Positions 8,906 to 16,542 of a stretch of DNA of 64,000 nucleotides are shown one piece after another (positions within the stretch are counted from its first letter, which is position 1; every line of letters starts with the position of its first letter). Source of the DNA: Bacteroidaceae bacterium (lineage in GTDB: Bacteria > Bacteroidota > Bacteroidia > Bacteroidales > Bacteroidaceae); assembly GCA_024398635.1 (NCBI GenBank), contig JAKSIV010000008.1:1-64000 (forward strand), in the 5' to 3' direction. The position numbers were made by a program, and so were the translations under genes. The notes below the pieces were generated by a model. That model was given only the letters and a program-made list of their open reading frames with translations, made no database searches and was not told the DNA's origin.

Positions 8906-8913
8906 TAACTTTG
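8906..8913 (+). promoter_or_regulatory. -7 box of the divergent CarboxypepD gene
   Basis: TAACTTTG, a perfect TAnnTTTG match, 22 bases before ATG 8936. The TTG at the end of the operator palindrome (8880-8882) could contribute to the -33 region, though the spacing is about 23 bases, a little long. Confidence 0.6.
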
Positions 8914-8935
8914 CGGGTAAGCTAAGTTTTGGAAA

Positions 8936-10069
8936 ATGAAAAGAACTCTTGCAGTACTGGCTGTAATTGCGTTTGCATCATTATGCATCCCTGTTGCCGT
9001 ACATGGACAGAACACCATAACGGGAACAGTCCTTGACAGCCTGACACAAGAGCGACTACAATACGCCACAGTCTATATAAACGGCACTACCAAGGGAACT
9101 GTTACCGATGCCGATGGACATTTTGAACTGAAAGATGTTTCATACCCGGCTACCGTGGTATTCAGTTTTGTAGGCTATAAGTCCCAAGCACACGATATAG
9201 TCCGTAATCCCGGCCATTTGTCTATTGAACTAAAGCCAAACATTGATTTGCCCGAGGTTGTGATAACAGGCAAGAAAGTGAAAAGGAAAGACCTGAGTTA
9301 TTTCAAAAGCATGTTCTTGGGCGATGACCGATGGGGACGACACGCAACCATCAGGAATGAGAATGTCATTATGATTGAGAACACCCATTACACCAGGAAA
9401 GTTGCTGTCAATGATATAGGATATGAGGTTGATGAAAAGGTGTCTGTTTTCAATGCATGGGCTAGTGAACCCTTAATCATAGATTTGCCTTTATTGGGAT
9501 ATGTGTTATATGTGGATTTGGTTTATTTCACTGTTGAACACATTGGCGGCAATACGCTATGTGATATGCTTGGCTATTTTTACTACAAGCCCTACACTAT
9601 AGGAAAAGAATCAAAGCTTGTAAGTTTTGAGAAGAACCGCAGGCAGGCTTATTATAATTCAAGCCAGCATTTCCTGAGGTCTGTATATGAAAACCGTCTG
9701 GAAGAGAATGGCTACATATTGGCTATGGCTGATAACAGTACAATAATACGTCTTGATATTATAAAGTACAACCCAATAGGTATTGAAAAATATTCGGACA
9801 TAATCGAAGACAGTATTATGCAGATACATGGCCTGAAAGACAAAAGACTGAAAATACTGTACTATCATAAGTATGACGACACCCCCTTGAATCTGAAAAA
9901 GAACAAAACAACCCTATATCCTTTTTCCGAGTCCGGAATTACTTTCATGAAAGATACCTGCGTTTTCTATAAGGATGGCATTGTCATTGATAACAACATA
10001 CGGTTCATGGGTGAGATGTCTGAAAAGAGAGTTGGCGCATGCCTGCCCGATGATTATAACATAGATTAA
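8936..10069 (+). CDS. Secreted protein with N-terminal carboxypeptidase-regulatory-like domain
   Basis: 377 residues with a clear signal peptide (MKRTLAVLAVIAFASLCIPV, cut near AVHGQ). Residues about 25-110 form the CarboxypepD_reg-like beta-sandwich typical of Bacteroidetes outer-membrane systems: ITGTVLDSLTQERLQYATVY, GTVTDADGHFEL, VVFSFVGYKSQ, ELKPNIDLPEVVITGKK. In TonB receptors a plug and barrel follow here, but this protein instead has about 260 residues of unknown, non-barrel sequence (DDRWGRHATIRNENV onward). It is divergent from the BlaI-M56 operon across a shared operator, which suggests the same regulation. Function unknown. Possibly a surface substrate or partner of the M56 sensor. 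Confidence 0.75.
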   Translation: MKRTLAVLAVIAFASLCIPVAVHGQNTITGTVLDSLTQERLQYATVYINGTTKGTVTDADGHFELKDVSYPATVVFSFVGYKSQAHDIVRNPGHLSIELKPNIDLPEVVITGKKVKRKDLSYFKSMFLGDDRWGRHATIRNENVIMIENTHYTRKVAVNDIGYEVDEKVSVFNAWASEPLIIDLPLLGYVLYVDLVYFTVEHIGGNTLCDMLGYFYYKPYTIGKESKLVSFEKNRRQAYYNSSQHFLRSVYENRLEENGYILAMADNSTIIRLDIIKYNPIGIEKYSDIIEDSIMQIHGLKDKRLKILYYHKYDDTPLNLKKNKTTLYPFSESGITFMKDTCVFYKDGIVIDNNIRFMGEMSEKRVGACLPDDYNID

Positions 10070-10096
10070 GGATCTTGAGAAGGGGAATGCTTGTTT

Positions 10097-10125
10097 TGCC
10101 ACAAATTTATTATATTATTGTGGCA
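10097..10125 (+). terminator. Hairpin after the CarboxypepD gene
   Basis: TGCCACAA / TTGTGGCA, an 8-bp perfect stem with a 13-base AT-rich loop, 28 bases after the stop at 10069. It lacks a good T-run, so terminator activity is uncertain. Confidence 0.4.
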
Positions 10126-10198
10126 GAGTTGGAGTAAAAGGTAGCCTTATTATAATGGTAAACAAAGGAAGGCTATCCTGTAAAAAAATGATGGCAAT

Positions 10199-10240
10199 TC
10201 CGAAAAGTTGTCATTGTAGTCAGTTTTTTCGGAGTAAAAT
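10199..10240 (+). repeat. Copy 1 of a hairpin element found upstream of two ATPase genes
   Basis: TCCGAAAA, then the conserved loop GTTGTCATTGTAGTCAG, then TTTTTTCGGA and AGTAAAA. Nearly identical to 14037-14076. It lies 149 bases upstream of the ATPase ATG at 10389 in a 319-base intergenic stretch. No -7 box directly precedes this copy, unlike copy 2. Confidence 0.7.
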
Positions 10241-10297
10241 AACAAATAAAGACTATTTCTAATTGTGCGTGATTATGATATAGAAGAATTTGGCACT

Positions 10298-10351
10298 AAA
10301 GTTGGTTATGTTTTAGAAGAAAATGCTATAAAAGTTGGTTATGTTTTAGAA
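10298..10351 (+). repeat. 21-bp direct repeat, twice, in an ATPase promoter region
   Basis: AAAGTTGGTTATGTTTTAGA plus A occurs at 10298-10318 and again at 10331-10351, 33 bases start to start. The second copy supplies a TTG (10335-10337) at 20 bases from the -7 box at 10358-10365, so the repeat overlaps the promoter and could be an operator or an amplified promoter element. In one frame it also reads as KVGYVLE twice, which could be a coding relic. Confidence 0.55.
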
Positions 10352-10357
10352 AGGATC

Positions 10358-10365
10358 TATCTTTG
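10358..10365 (+). promoter_or_regulatory. -7 box for ATPase 1
   Basis: TATCTTTG, a perfect TAnnTTTG match, 23 bases before ATG 10389, with TTG at 10335-10337 as a -33 candidate (20-base spacer). Confidence 0.6.
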
Positions 10366-10388
10366 GAGCATCTAAAACGTCGATTGTT

Positions 10389-11750
10389 ATGTTTAAAAGA
10401 GAATTGATGACTAAGCTCCGTAACTGGAGAGACAAGAAACACCGCAAACCGCTGGTTCTGCGTGGTGCACGTCAGGTGGGCAAAACCACCCTTGTCGAAG
10501 AGTTTGCAAAAGAGTTTGACTACTACATAAGCCTTAATCTGGAGGTAAGTGATGACGCCCAGTTATTCAGGCACTACACAAATGTGCTGGATATATGGCA
10601 ATATCTGTGCCTGAAAAATCATATCCGCCAGGATAAGGACGCCAAGATTCTGCTTTTCATAGATGAGATCCAGGAAGAGGCAAAGGCGGTGGGTATGCTC
10701 CGCTATTTCTATGAGAAACTTAAATGGGTGTATGTAATAGCTGCCGGAAGCAGACTGCAGTCTCTTGTAAAACAGCGTGTGTCATTTCCCGTGGGCCGAG
10801 TGGAATACATGAATCTGCGCCCGTTCTCTTTTACCGAATACGTTAACGCCATTCATGGACAGCAATGGGTGAAAATGATAAAGACACTGTCTGTCCCAGA
10901 AACGATGCATGACGAGATGATGCGCGCATTCAACCGCTACGCCTTAATAGGCGGAATGCCAGAAGCGGTATCAGTTTATGCCGATACAGGTGACCTTGAA
11001 GCATTGTCGCCTATATATGATTCGCTGCTTAAGGGTTACAATGAGGATATAGAGAAGTATGCAAAGAATCAGGAACAGGCCAAGATTCTTAGTCACATAG
11101 CCAACTCAGTTTGGGGCGAGGCAGCATCGACCATAACGTTTACCAAGTTTGGTGATAGCAGTTATAACTCCACCCAGATTCATGACGGCATGAATATTCT
11201 GGAAAGGGCGTTCCTACTGGATCTGGACTACCCCGTTACTGCTACAAAAGCTCCAGCCAAGCCTAACAAGCGTCGCAGTCCCAAACTGATTGTAGTTGAC
11301 TCCGGGCTTATGAATTTCTTTGCCCACATACAACTGGAATATCTGCAAAATGAAGATTTATTAGACACTTGGCGTGGACGTGCTGCGGAACAGATTGTAG
11401 CACAGGAACTGCGTGTAGTGCTGGATGACCTGTACAGGGACAAGCAGTATTTCTGGGTGCGCGACAAGAAAGGCACCAAGGCCGAGGTGGATTATGTTTG
11501 GCAACACGATACCCATGTGATTCCAATTGAGGTAAAAGCCGGAAACAACTCTCATTTACGATCCCTGCATTCATTTGTAAACATAAGTAAACAACACGTT
11601 ACGGCCGTACGGATATGGAGTGGCAATTTCTTTATTCAGGAAGCAGAAACACCTGCTCCGGATAATCACCCCTACACTCTTATCAATGTGCCTTTCTACT
11701 ATGCCGGACAGATAGCCACAATACTAAAACAAGTGTTGGAAAGCAAGTAA
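10389..11750 (+). CDS. AAA ATPase with DUF4143-type C-terminus (ATPase 1)
   Basis: 453 residues. The N-terminal P-loop domain has Walker A GARQVGKT (about 25-32), Walker B ILLFIDEIQE (about 88-97) and a sensor AAGSRL. The middle part (LIGGMPEAV) is typical of the DUF4173/DUF4143 ATPase group. The C-terminus carries a PD-(D/E)xK-like core, KAEVDYVWQHDTHVIPIEVK (D...ExK). These proteins are abundant in Bacteroidetes genomes, and their physiological role is not established. It forms its own transcription unit with an elaborate upstream region (hairpin plus direct repeats). Intact as far as can be seen. Confidence 0.85.
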   Translation: MFKRELMTKLRNWRDKKHRKPLVLRGARQVGKTTLVEEFAKEFDYYISLNLEVSDDAQLFRHYTNVLDIWQYLCLKNHIRQDKDAKILLFIDEIQEEAKAVGMLRYFYEKLKWVYVIAAGSRLQSLVKQRVSFPVGRVEYMNLRPFSFTEYVNAIHGQQWVKMIKTLSVPETMHDEMMRAFNRYALIGGMPEAVSVYADTGDLEALSPIYDSLLKGYNEDIEKYAKNQEQAKILSHIANSVWGEAASTITFTKFGDSSYNSTQIHDGMNILERAFLLDLDYPVTATKAPAKPNKRRSPKLIVVDSGLMNFFAHIQLEYLQNEDLLDTWRGRAAEQIVAQELRVVLDDLYRDKQYFWVRDKKGTKAEVDYVWQHDTHVIPIEVKAGNNSHLRSLHSFVNISKQHVTAVRIWSGNFFIQEAETPAPDNHPYTLINVPFYYAGQIATILKQVLESK

Positions 11751-11768
11751 CTCCACATATGTGTCATG

Positions 11769-11804
11769 ATAGGTTCTTCGGAAAAAGCGATTTCCGTTAA
11801 ATTC
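11769..11804. repeat. Hairpin repeat after ATPase 1, copy A
   Basis: ATAGGTTCTTCGGAAA, then AAGCGA, then TTTCCGTTAAATTC. The CGGAAA/TTTCCG stem starts 29 bases after the ATPase 1 stop. A similar segment (15466-15497) lies downstream of ATPase 2. Just beyond, the 11-mer ATTCAGTACCG is repeated in tandem at 11821-11842. Confidence 0.45.
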
Positions 11805-11878
11805 CTATGATTTTTGTATTATTCAGTACCGATTCAGTACCGATTTCCAGATTCTTTTGCGTTTATAATGAAGCTTCC

Positions 11879-12388
11879 TTATTCTTCAATTAAGATACCT
11901 TCGCCGTCATCCCTCAGTGAACCAGGTTTTACAACGCTGATATTCGAGCCTGAACGAAGTTTTTCCCTGCCTTCGGGCGTATTGCTGTCACGCAGATCAA
12001 ATGGTCCGATGGTATACATGACTCCATCACCTCCATCACCGTCAGGATCTTTTTCCAACTTAATTTCAAAAGTTGTCTTATTATCCAGGGGAATCTTTAC
12101 CCTCTTATACTCACGTCGGTTGGCAATCACCTTCAACACGTGCCCTGTTCCAAAAAGCGGATAAGAAAAACGTCCGTCTCTGTCTGTACGGGTATAATAG
12201 TAGGCAGCCGTATCATTCTCAACAGTCTCAACGATTAATGCATTTTCTATTGGTTCACCAGTTGAAGCATCTAATACTATGCCGCTGATGATAGTTCCAG
12301 GTTTAAGTTCCTCTGGTTTTGTATTGTTCTTTTGAGCATATGCTGGTAATGTTAAGCATGCTAATAATAGAATTATTTTTGCTTTCAT
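11879..12388 (-). CDS. Small secreted CarboxypepD-regulatory-like protein
   Basis: 169 residues. Signal peptide MKAKIILLLACLTLPAYAQ. The mature part is a single carboxypeptidase-regulatory-like beta-sandwich: IISGIVLDASTGEPIENALI, YYYTRTDRDGRFSYPL, FEIKLEKD. A D/G-rich linker (DPDGDGGDG) and a hydrophilic tail follow. No plug or barrel. It lies 107 bases downstream of the 449-residue related gene at 12496-13845 on the same strand and is probably co-transcribed. Role unknown, likely periplasmic or surface-attached. Confidence 0.75.
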   Translation of the reverse strand: MKAKIILLLACLTLPAYAQKNNTKPEELKPGTIISGIVLDASTGEPIENALIVETVENDTAAYYYTRTDRDGRFSYPLFGTGHVLKVIANRREYKRVKIPLDNKTTFEIKLEKDPDGDGGDGVMYTIGPFDLRDSNTPEGREKLRSGSNISVVKPGSLRDDGEGILIEE

Positions 12389-12495
12389 ATAGTTTATGTT
12401 TTGCTATCTAAACGCATAAATACTCAAAATACGTCTTGTTTTTAATTTTTATGGACAACTCATATGTAATTCCCATATTTTTTCTCATAATGCTA

Positions 12496-13845
12496 CTATC
12501 CGCGAAGGAGTATTCTTGGCGCCATGTTAATCCTGTATTTGTGTCCTGTGATTTTGATGAGAGGAACATCGTAACTGGCAATATTATATCCGATAAACAG
12601 AAAATCATCAGGATTCTTTATGGCAATTGAGAAATTACCATCCTTATCTGTCTGCGTTTTTGAAACAACCTCACCGTTTGAATCAATTTCAGCTATCATA
12701 CAATCGCTTACCGGAGAGCCTTCAACCAAAAGTGCCCCTGAGACAGTGCCATTTGCCTTTGGCTTGTCTCCCGATACAGTTGTTTCAGTCATTCTGTAAC
12801 CGTAATTGTTCCGGGCCCTTTCCACATTCCGTCGGCCAAGCTCTACATCGGCCTCATTCAGATAGGGATTCTTTTTCATGGTTATTTCTATCCTGGTACC
12901 TTTGATTGCCTGGTAAACGCCATGATATCCGGGACATTGTACTTTGATATGGTCACCGGTATAAGCAAGGCGGAAAGCCAGACGTCCGTCTTTGTCGGTA
13001 CTGCCCAAAACGCGCATGGCCTGCTTTTCATTCCCGGGAAGGTCAACCGTTGCCATCAACGGACCGTTTTCATCCTTCACTTCAACAAGAATGACATCAT
13101 CTTCCTTAGGTTGTTTTCCGGAAACTTTCATTTGGGAAACGTAGTTGTTTTGATTTGTATGTACTTCAAGGACTCCGTACTTTCCACGGCTTCCCCACGC
13201 CTTGATTGCATCGTCATCTTTAAGATACCTAACCGAAAGAATATCTTCCGGATTAAGATTCAGGAAATCTGATGCCTTCTTTCTGAGTTCCGATATGTTT
13301 TCACAATCAAAATAATCACTGTCATAAAAATCAATGTCCCAAGTGATACCATCCATAAATATCAGGACTTTCTCTTTTAACTTGTTAATCTCTGACAAAC
13401 TCAGCCAATCCTGTCCAGTAGAATATTCCGTATTATCACGAAGCGGAATGGGTATTGGTGCGGATGTACCTGTTTTCTCATAACCGGGATCTGTAAGAAT
13501 CTCTACTTGAGGCAGATCACCCTGTTCCTTCATCTTAATCTCAAAGAAGGTCGTGTCAATAGGAATATCCACAGTCTCATAACCAACGTAGGTTATCTGT
13601 ATCCTATCACCAGGGTTAACCAGACGAAAAGAGAAATAACCCCCAAAATCAGTGACTGTGTGAGCCACAACACTGTCCGATGAATCCAGCTCCACTACGT
13701 TTACCCAAATCATGGGGCCTATACTATCACGAATGATACCTGATATCGTATCACCAGCCTTAGGCTTGTCCTGAGCAAACACGGTGGTTACGGCTGCCTG
13801 AAAGAACAGCAACACCATGAGGGAAATGAGTTTTGACGTTTTCAT
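12496..13845 (-). CDS. Secreted protein with three CarboxypepD repeats and a plug-like segment
   Basis: 449 residues. Signal peptide MKTSKLISLMVLLFFQAAVT, cut near VFAQ. Three carboxypeptidase-regulatory-like domains: GDTISGIIRDSIGPMIWVNV (about 31-110), DVILVEVKDENGPLMATVDL (about 245-325) and NGTVSGALLVEGSPVSDCMI (about 365-445). Between the first and second is a stretch that ends like a TonB plug, EDILSVRYLKDDDAIKAWGS then RGKYGVLEVHT, but no beta-barrel follows. A perfect -7 box lies at 13864-13871 on the minus strand, and a TTGCAA direct-repeat element at 13898-13942 shared with the transcript starting near 16475. Function unknown. The domain mix recalls regulators or structural parts of surface complexes rather than a transporter. 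Confidence 0.75.
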   Translation of the reverse strand: MKTSKLISLMVLLFFQAAVTTVFAQDKPKAGDTISGIIRDSIGPMIWVNVVELDSSDSVVAHTVTDFGGYFSFRLVNPGDRIQITYVGYETVDIPIDTTFFEIKMKEQGDLPQVEILTDPGYEKTGTSAPIPIPLRDNTEYSTGQDWLSLSEINKLKEKVLIFMDGITWDIDFYDSDYFDCENISELRKKASDFLNLNPEDILSVRYLKDDDAIKAWGSRGKYGVLEVHTNQNNYVSQMKVSGKQPKEDDVILVEVKDENGPLMATVDLPGNEKQAMRVLGSTDKDGRLAFRLAYTGDHIKVQCPGYHGVYQAIKGTRIEITMKKNPYLNEADVELGRRNVERARNNYGYRMTETTVSGDKPKANGTVSGALLVEGSPVSDCMIAEIDSNGEVVSKTQTDKDGNFSIAIKNPDDFLFIGYNIASYDVPLIKITGHKYRINMAPRILLRG

Positions 13846-13863
13846 ATACTTTTATTTTTGTGA

Positions 13864-13871
13864 CAAATGTA
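13864..13871 (-). promoter_or_regulatory. -7 box for the triple-CarboxypepD gene
   Basis: Minus strand TACATTTG, a perfect TAnnTTTG match, 19 bases before the ATG at 13845, with TTTTG about 16 bases further upstream as -33. Confidence 0.65.
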
Positions 13872-13897
13872 AGTATAGATAGATTGTCAAAACAACA

Positions 13898-13942
13898 ATT
13901 AGGCGTTGCAATATCGTTGCAAATCAATTTTAGGGTAACATC
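13898..13942 (-). promoter_or_regulatory. TTGCAA direct-repeat element, copy 1
   Basis: Plus-strand order: ATTAGGC, GTTGCAA-TATC-GTTGCAA (11-bp period), then a TCAATTTTAGGGTAACATC tail. The same arrangement recurs at 16543-16588. In both cases it lies 50-70 bases upstream of a minus-strand secreted-protein gene. The one-turn direct repeat suggests a tandem-binding regulator. Confidence 0.55.
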
Positions 13943-14026
13943 TATTATGTCCTGATTTCTGTGTGGACAGTATAGACTTCTTATAATAATTTGTCCTGAA
14001 ACGACATCTTATAATGATTAAATTCT

Positions 14027-14034
14027 TACCTTTG
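14027..14034 (+). promoter_or_regulatory. -7 box for ATPase 2
   Basis: TACCTTTG, a perfect TAnnTTTG match. The transcript would begin within a few bases of the hairpin at 14037-14076, putting that hairpin at the extreme 5' end of the mRNA. Confidence 0.65.
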
Positions 14035-14036
14035 AC

Positions 14037-14076
14037 TCCGAAAAGTTGTCATTGTAGTCAGTTTTTCGGAGTAAAA
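14037..14076 (+). repeat. Copy 2 of the ATPase-upstream hairpin element
   Basis: TCCGAAAA - GTTGTCATTGTAGTCAG - TTTTTCGGA - GTAAAA, 12 bases before ATG 14088. Stem and loop are conserved with 10199-10240. Position at the mRNA 5' end suggests a role in mRNA stability or translation, or a protein-binding site. Confidence 0.7.
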
Positions 14077-14087
14077 AAGCGGTTAGA

Positions 14088-15347
14088 ATGAAGAAAATAG
14101 AGCGTACAACCTATCTGGAGCAGCTTATTAGTGCTCGTGGAGACGGTAATATTAAGGTCATCAGCGGCTTGCGCCGTTGCGGAAAGTCATATCTGCTTAA
14201 AAACATCTTCAAGGACTGGCTAACCGGCCAGGGCATACCTGCAGACCACATTCTGCTTTATGATTTGGAGAACAGACGCAACAAGCACCTTCTGGATCCT
14301 GATGTACTTTTGGATACCATAGAAGGACGCATGACCGATGATAAGGTCTATTATATACTGATTGATGAGGTGCAGAAGGTTAAAGATTTTACTGAAGTGT
14401 TGCAGTCTCTGCTTCTGCATGAAAACGCTGAGATATATGTTACCGGCAGCAACTCAAAGTTCCTGTCAAAGGATATTGTGACCGAGTTCCGTGGCCGAAA
14501 CAGCGAAATACATATATATCCGCTCTCATTCGCTGAATTTATGACCGCATACGAGGGGCCGGAAAATGAAGCGTTCCTGCAGTATATATATTATGGTGGA
14601 CTGCCTCAGATACTGTCACAGGAAGGTCATGCCAAGAAAGCTGCATTCCTAAGCAGAATATACAGGACCGTTTACCTGAAGGATATCTTTGAGCGGCATT
14701 CTATTGACTATCCGGACGAATTTGAAGAGCTGGTTAAGATTATTGCTTCAAGCATAGGTGCTCCGGTTAATCCCAACAAGTTGGCCAACACTTTCAAGAG
14801 CAAGAAGAATCTGCAAGCCATTACTGACAAGACCATATCCAACTATCTGTCATACATAGAGGATGCTTTCCTTGTTGAGGAGGCCGAGCGGTTTGACATA
14901 AAGGGCAAGAACTATATTGACTCCCTGTCAAAATACTATTTTCAGGATTTGGGGATACGCAACGCCATACTCTCGTTCCGGCAGATTGAAGAGACCCATC
15001 TGATGGAGAACGCCATTTACAATGAACTGCGCGTACGCGGTTTCAGTGTAGATGTTGGTGTGGTTCCGGTGCGTATATTGGACGAGAACGGCAAGCAGGT
15101 ACGCTGCAATTATGAGGTGGATTTTGTAGCCAACAAAGGAAGCCTGCGCTACTACATACAGTCAGCATGGAAACTGCCCGACAACGAGAAGGAAGAACAG
15201 GAATCACGCCCGTTCCGTTCCATCAGTGACTCTTTCAAGAAAATCATTGTAACCGGTGACAAAGTGCTTCTGAAACGTGACGAGAACGGTATTGTGACCA
15301 TCCCTGTAGAACAGTTCCTTAAAGACCCTGACAGTCTGGATTTGTAA
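14088..15347 (+). CDS. AAA ATPase with DUF4143-type C-terminus (ATPase 2)
   Basis: 419 residues, a different subgroup from ATPase 1. Walker A GLRRCGKS (about 27-34), Walker B YYILIDEVQK (about 88-97), sensor YVTGSNSKFL, and the segment IYYGGLPQILSQEG typical of this ATPase group. The DUF4143 C-terminal part ends in a degenerate PD-(D/E)xK-like core: CNYEVDFVANKG, then YYIQSAWKL in place of ExK. No signal peptide. It is alone in its transcription unit, with a hairpin leader before and a palindrome after (15352-15389). Role in the cell not established for this family. Confidence 0.85.
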   Translation: MKKIERTTYLEQLISARGDGNIKVISGLRRCGKSYLLKNIFKDWLTGQGIPADHILLYDLENRRNKHLLDPDVLLDTIEGRMTDDKVYYILIDEVQKVKDFTEVLQSLLLHENAEIYVTGSNSKFLSKDIVTEFRGRNSEIHIYPLSFAEFMTAYEGPENEAFLQYIYYGGLPQILSQEGHAKKAAFLSRIYRTVYLKDIFERHSIDYPDEFEELVKIIASSIGAPVNPNKLANTFKSKKNLQAITDKTISNYLSYIEDAFLVEEAERFDIKGKNYIDSLSKYYFQDLGIRNAILSFRQIEETHLMENAIYNELRVRGFSVDVGVVPVRILDENGKQVRCNYEVDFVANKGSLRYYIQSAWKLPDNEKEEQESRPFRSISDSFKKIIVTGDKVLLKRDENGIVTIPVEQFLKDPDSLDL

Positions 15348-15351
15348 CAAG

Positions 15352-15389
15352 CTATCGGAACTTTCTAATGAGAGGAATTATTCCGATAG
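15352..15389 (+). terminator. Palindrome after ATPase 2
   Basis: CTATCGGAA / TTCCGATAG, a perfect 9-bp stem with a 20-base loop, beginning 5 bases after the ATPase 2 stop. The following TTTG is short, so this is a weak terminator or an mRNA 3' stabiliser. Confidence 0.5.
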
Positions 15390-15462
15390 TTTGTGGGTTA
15401 CACTGAAAAAATAAGTAAGGATTTAGTAGCGTTAAAAACCAAAAGTGTCCTACAGATATGTT

Positions 15463-16209
15463 CTAATAGGTTTTCCGGAAAAGTGATTTCCAATTTCTTT
15501 TGGGGCAAACAGGACGAACACATTGACCGACCGCTCGTTTCAAACGATCTGGGCTTACAGCCATTTTCCAGAATCTTTGAGCATCAGGATCAATAAACCA
15601 AAGGCACCAATTTGCTTCCTGCTCCTCAGTACTTAGTGAACTGGAGTAGTAGTAGGCACATTTTCCTTCATAGCCATTCCTATCATACCATATACAGCCT
15701 GCTGCAGGCAGAAATATGGAATGGTCCTCATAACCAGGTTTCTTTCCTGTTACCATATATCCGTTTACGCCGTTAAGTGTAGTCCAATTCCAAGTGCAGC
15801 TGTCACACAACTCTTCCAGTTCCGCCTTTGTTGGCATACGCCAACTCCCGCCCCATTTGATGTGCGCAACGTCATCTTCAGGATCAAGTACCATCTTGCC
15901 ATCTATTACGCCGTTAGAATAATTGCTGAGAGAAACATATTTGTTGAATAACAAATCACTTGCAGAACCATCGCCTGCTTCAAACTTATAATATATCCAA
16001 TCGTAATAATCCTTGGTGATTGTCTCTCCCCAGGCATAATAGTCACCGTATTCTTCAGGCTTATATGCACCGACATTACAAGTGGCCCAGTTGACGCTGA
16101 GGCCAAGATCAACGTACTCGTGAGTTGTTGAAGTTGTTGATGTATTTTGACAATAACAAAGTGGTGTTGATAATAATAGAATCACGAGTATGAGAAAAAT
16201 CCTTTTCAT
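15463..16209 (-). CDS. Secreted FISUMP-domain protein
   Basis: 248 residues. Signal peptide MKRIFLILVILLLSTPLCYC. The mature part is one FISUMP domain: EYVDLGLSVNWATCNVGA, YYAWGETITKDYYDW, DVAHIKWGGSWRMPTKAELEEL and a terminal GQCVRPVCPK, with a C-terminal 11-residue tail encoded by the hairpin repeat at 15466-15497. It is a paralogue of the protein at 4445-5347. It lies about 30 bases downstream of the frameshifted small gene at 16240-16475 and is probably in the same transcript. No catalytic function is known for the domain. Likely a surface protein. Confidence 0.8.
   Translation of the reverse strand: MKRIFLILVILLLSTPLCYCQNTSTTSTTHEYVDLGLSVNWATCNVGAYKPEEYGDYYAWGETITKDYYDWIYYKFEAGDGSASDLLFNKYVSLSNYSNGVIDGKMVLDPEDDVAHIKWGGSWRMPTKAELEELCDSCTWNWTTLNGVNGYMVTGKKPGYEDHSIFLPAAGCIWYDRNGYEGKCAYYYSSSLSTEEQEANWCLWFIDPDAQRFWKMAVSPDRLKRAVGQCVRPVCPKRNWKSLFRKTY
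15466..15497. repeat. Hairpin repeat after ATPase 2, copy B
   Basis: ATAGGTTTTCCGGAAAAGTG then ATTTCC and AATTTC, with GGAAA/TTTCC stem. Similar to 11769-11804. It overlaps the last codons of the FISUMP gene on the other strand. Confidence 0.4.
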
Positions 16210-16239
16210 AAACAGAAACTGAATTATACTTGTTGGTTT

Positions 16240-16475
16240 TTATTCTGCAATCCGGAATCTAGAATCTAGTTTGCCTTCTTTTTTGAGTTGACGATACTTT
16301 CGGGAACTTAACACCTCCAACGCACCATTCATTCCACGAACTCCCCATTTGGCAGTTGTATCTCTTTTCCATTTATTGAGTAATTCATAGAAGCTCTACT
16401 AGCTGAATAATCTTGTGCACGTGCACAGATCAACTGCGCAACGACTAATATTAACAACAACCAAGTCCTTCTCAT
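16240..16475 (-). pseudogene. Frameshifted small secreted protein with plug-like end
   Basis: ATG 16475 opens a frame with a perfect signal peptide (MRRTWLLLILVVAQLICARA) that stops after 48 residues. From the codons around SASRA, the other frame continues as SFYELLNKWKRDTTAKWG, VRGMNGALEVLSSRKYRQLK and on to a stop at 16240. The second part resembles the plug-like end AIKAWGSRGKYGVLEV of the 12496-13845 protein. One indel joins the two halves into about 79 residues. It is preceded by the TTGCAA element (16543-16588) and followed by the FISUMP gene. It could be a true frameshift, a sequencing error, or two short overlapping peptides. Confidence 0.5.
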
Positions 16476-16542
16476 ATTGATTCGTTATTTGAACAATCAA
16501 AATTATGCTCAAAAGTAATTAGCAAATCAACAAACGCCAAGG

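Noticed and set aside
10298..10351. Two-unit CRISPR-like repeat
   Set aside because: Only two copies, spacer of 12 bases, inside a promoter region, and no cas genes in the window.
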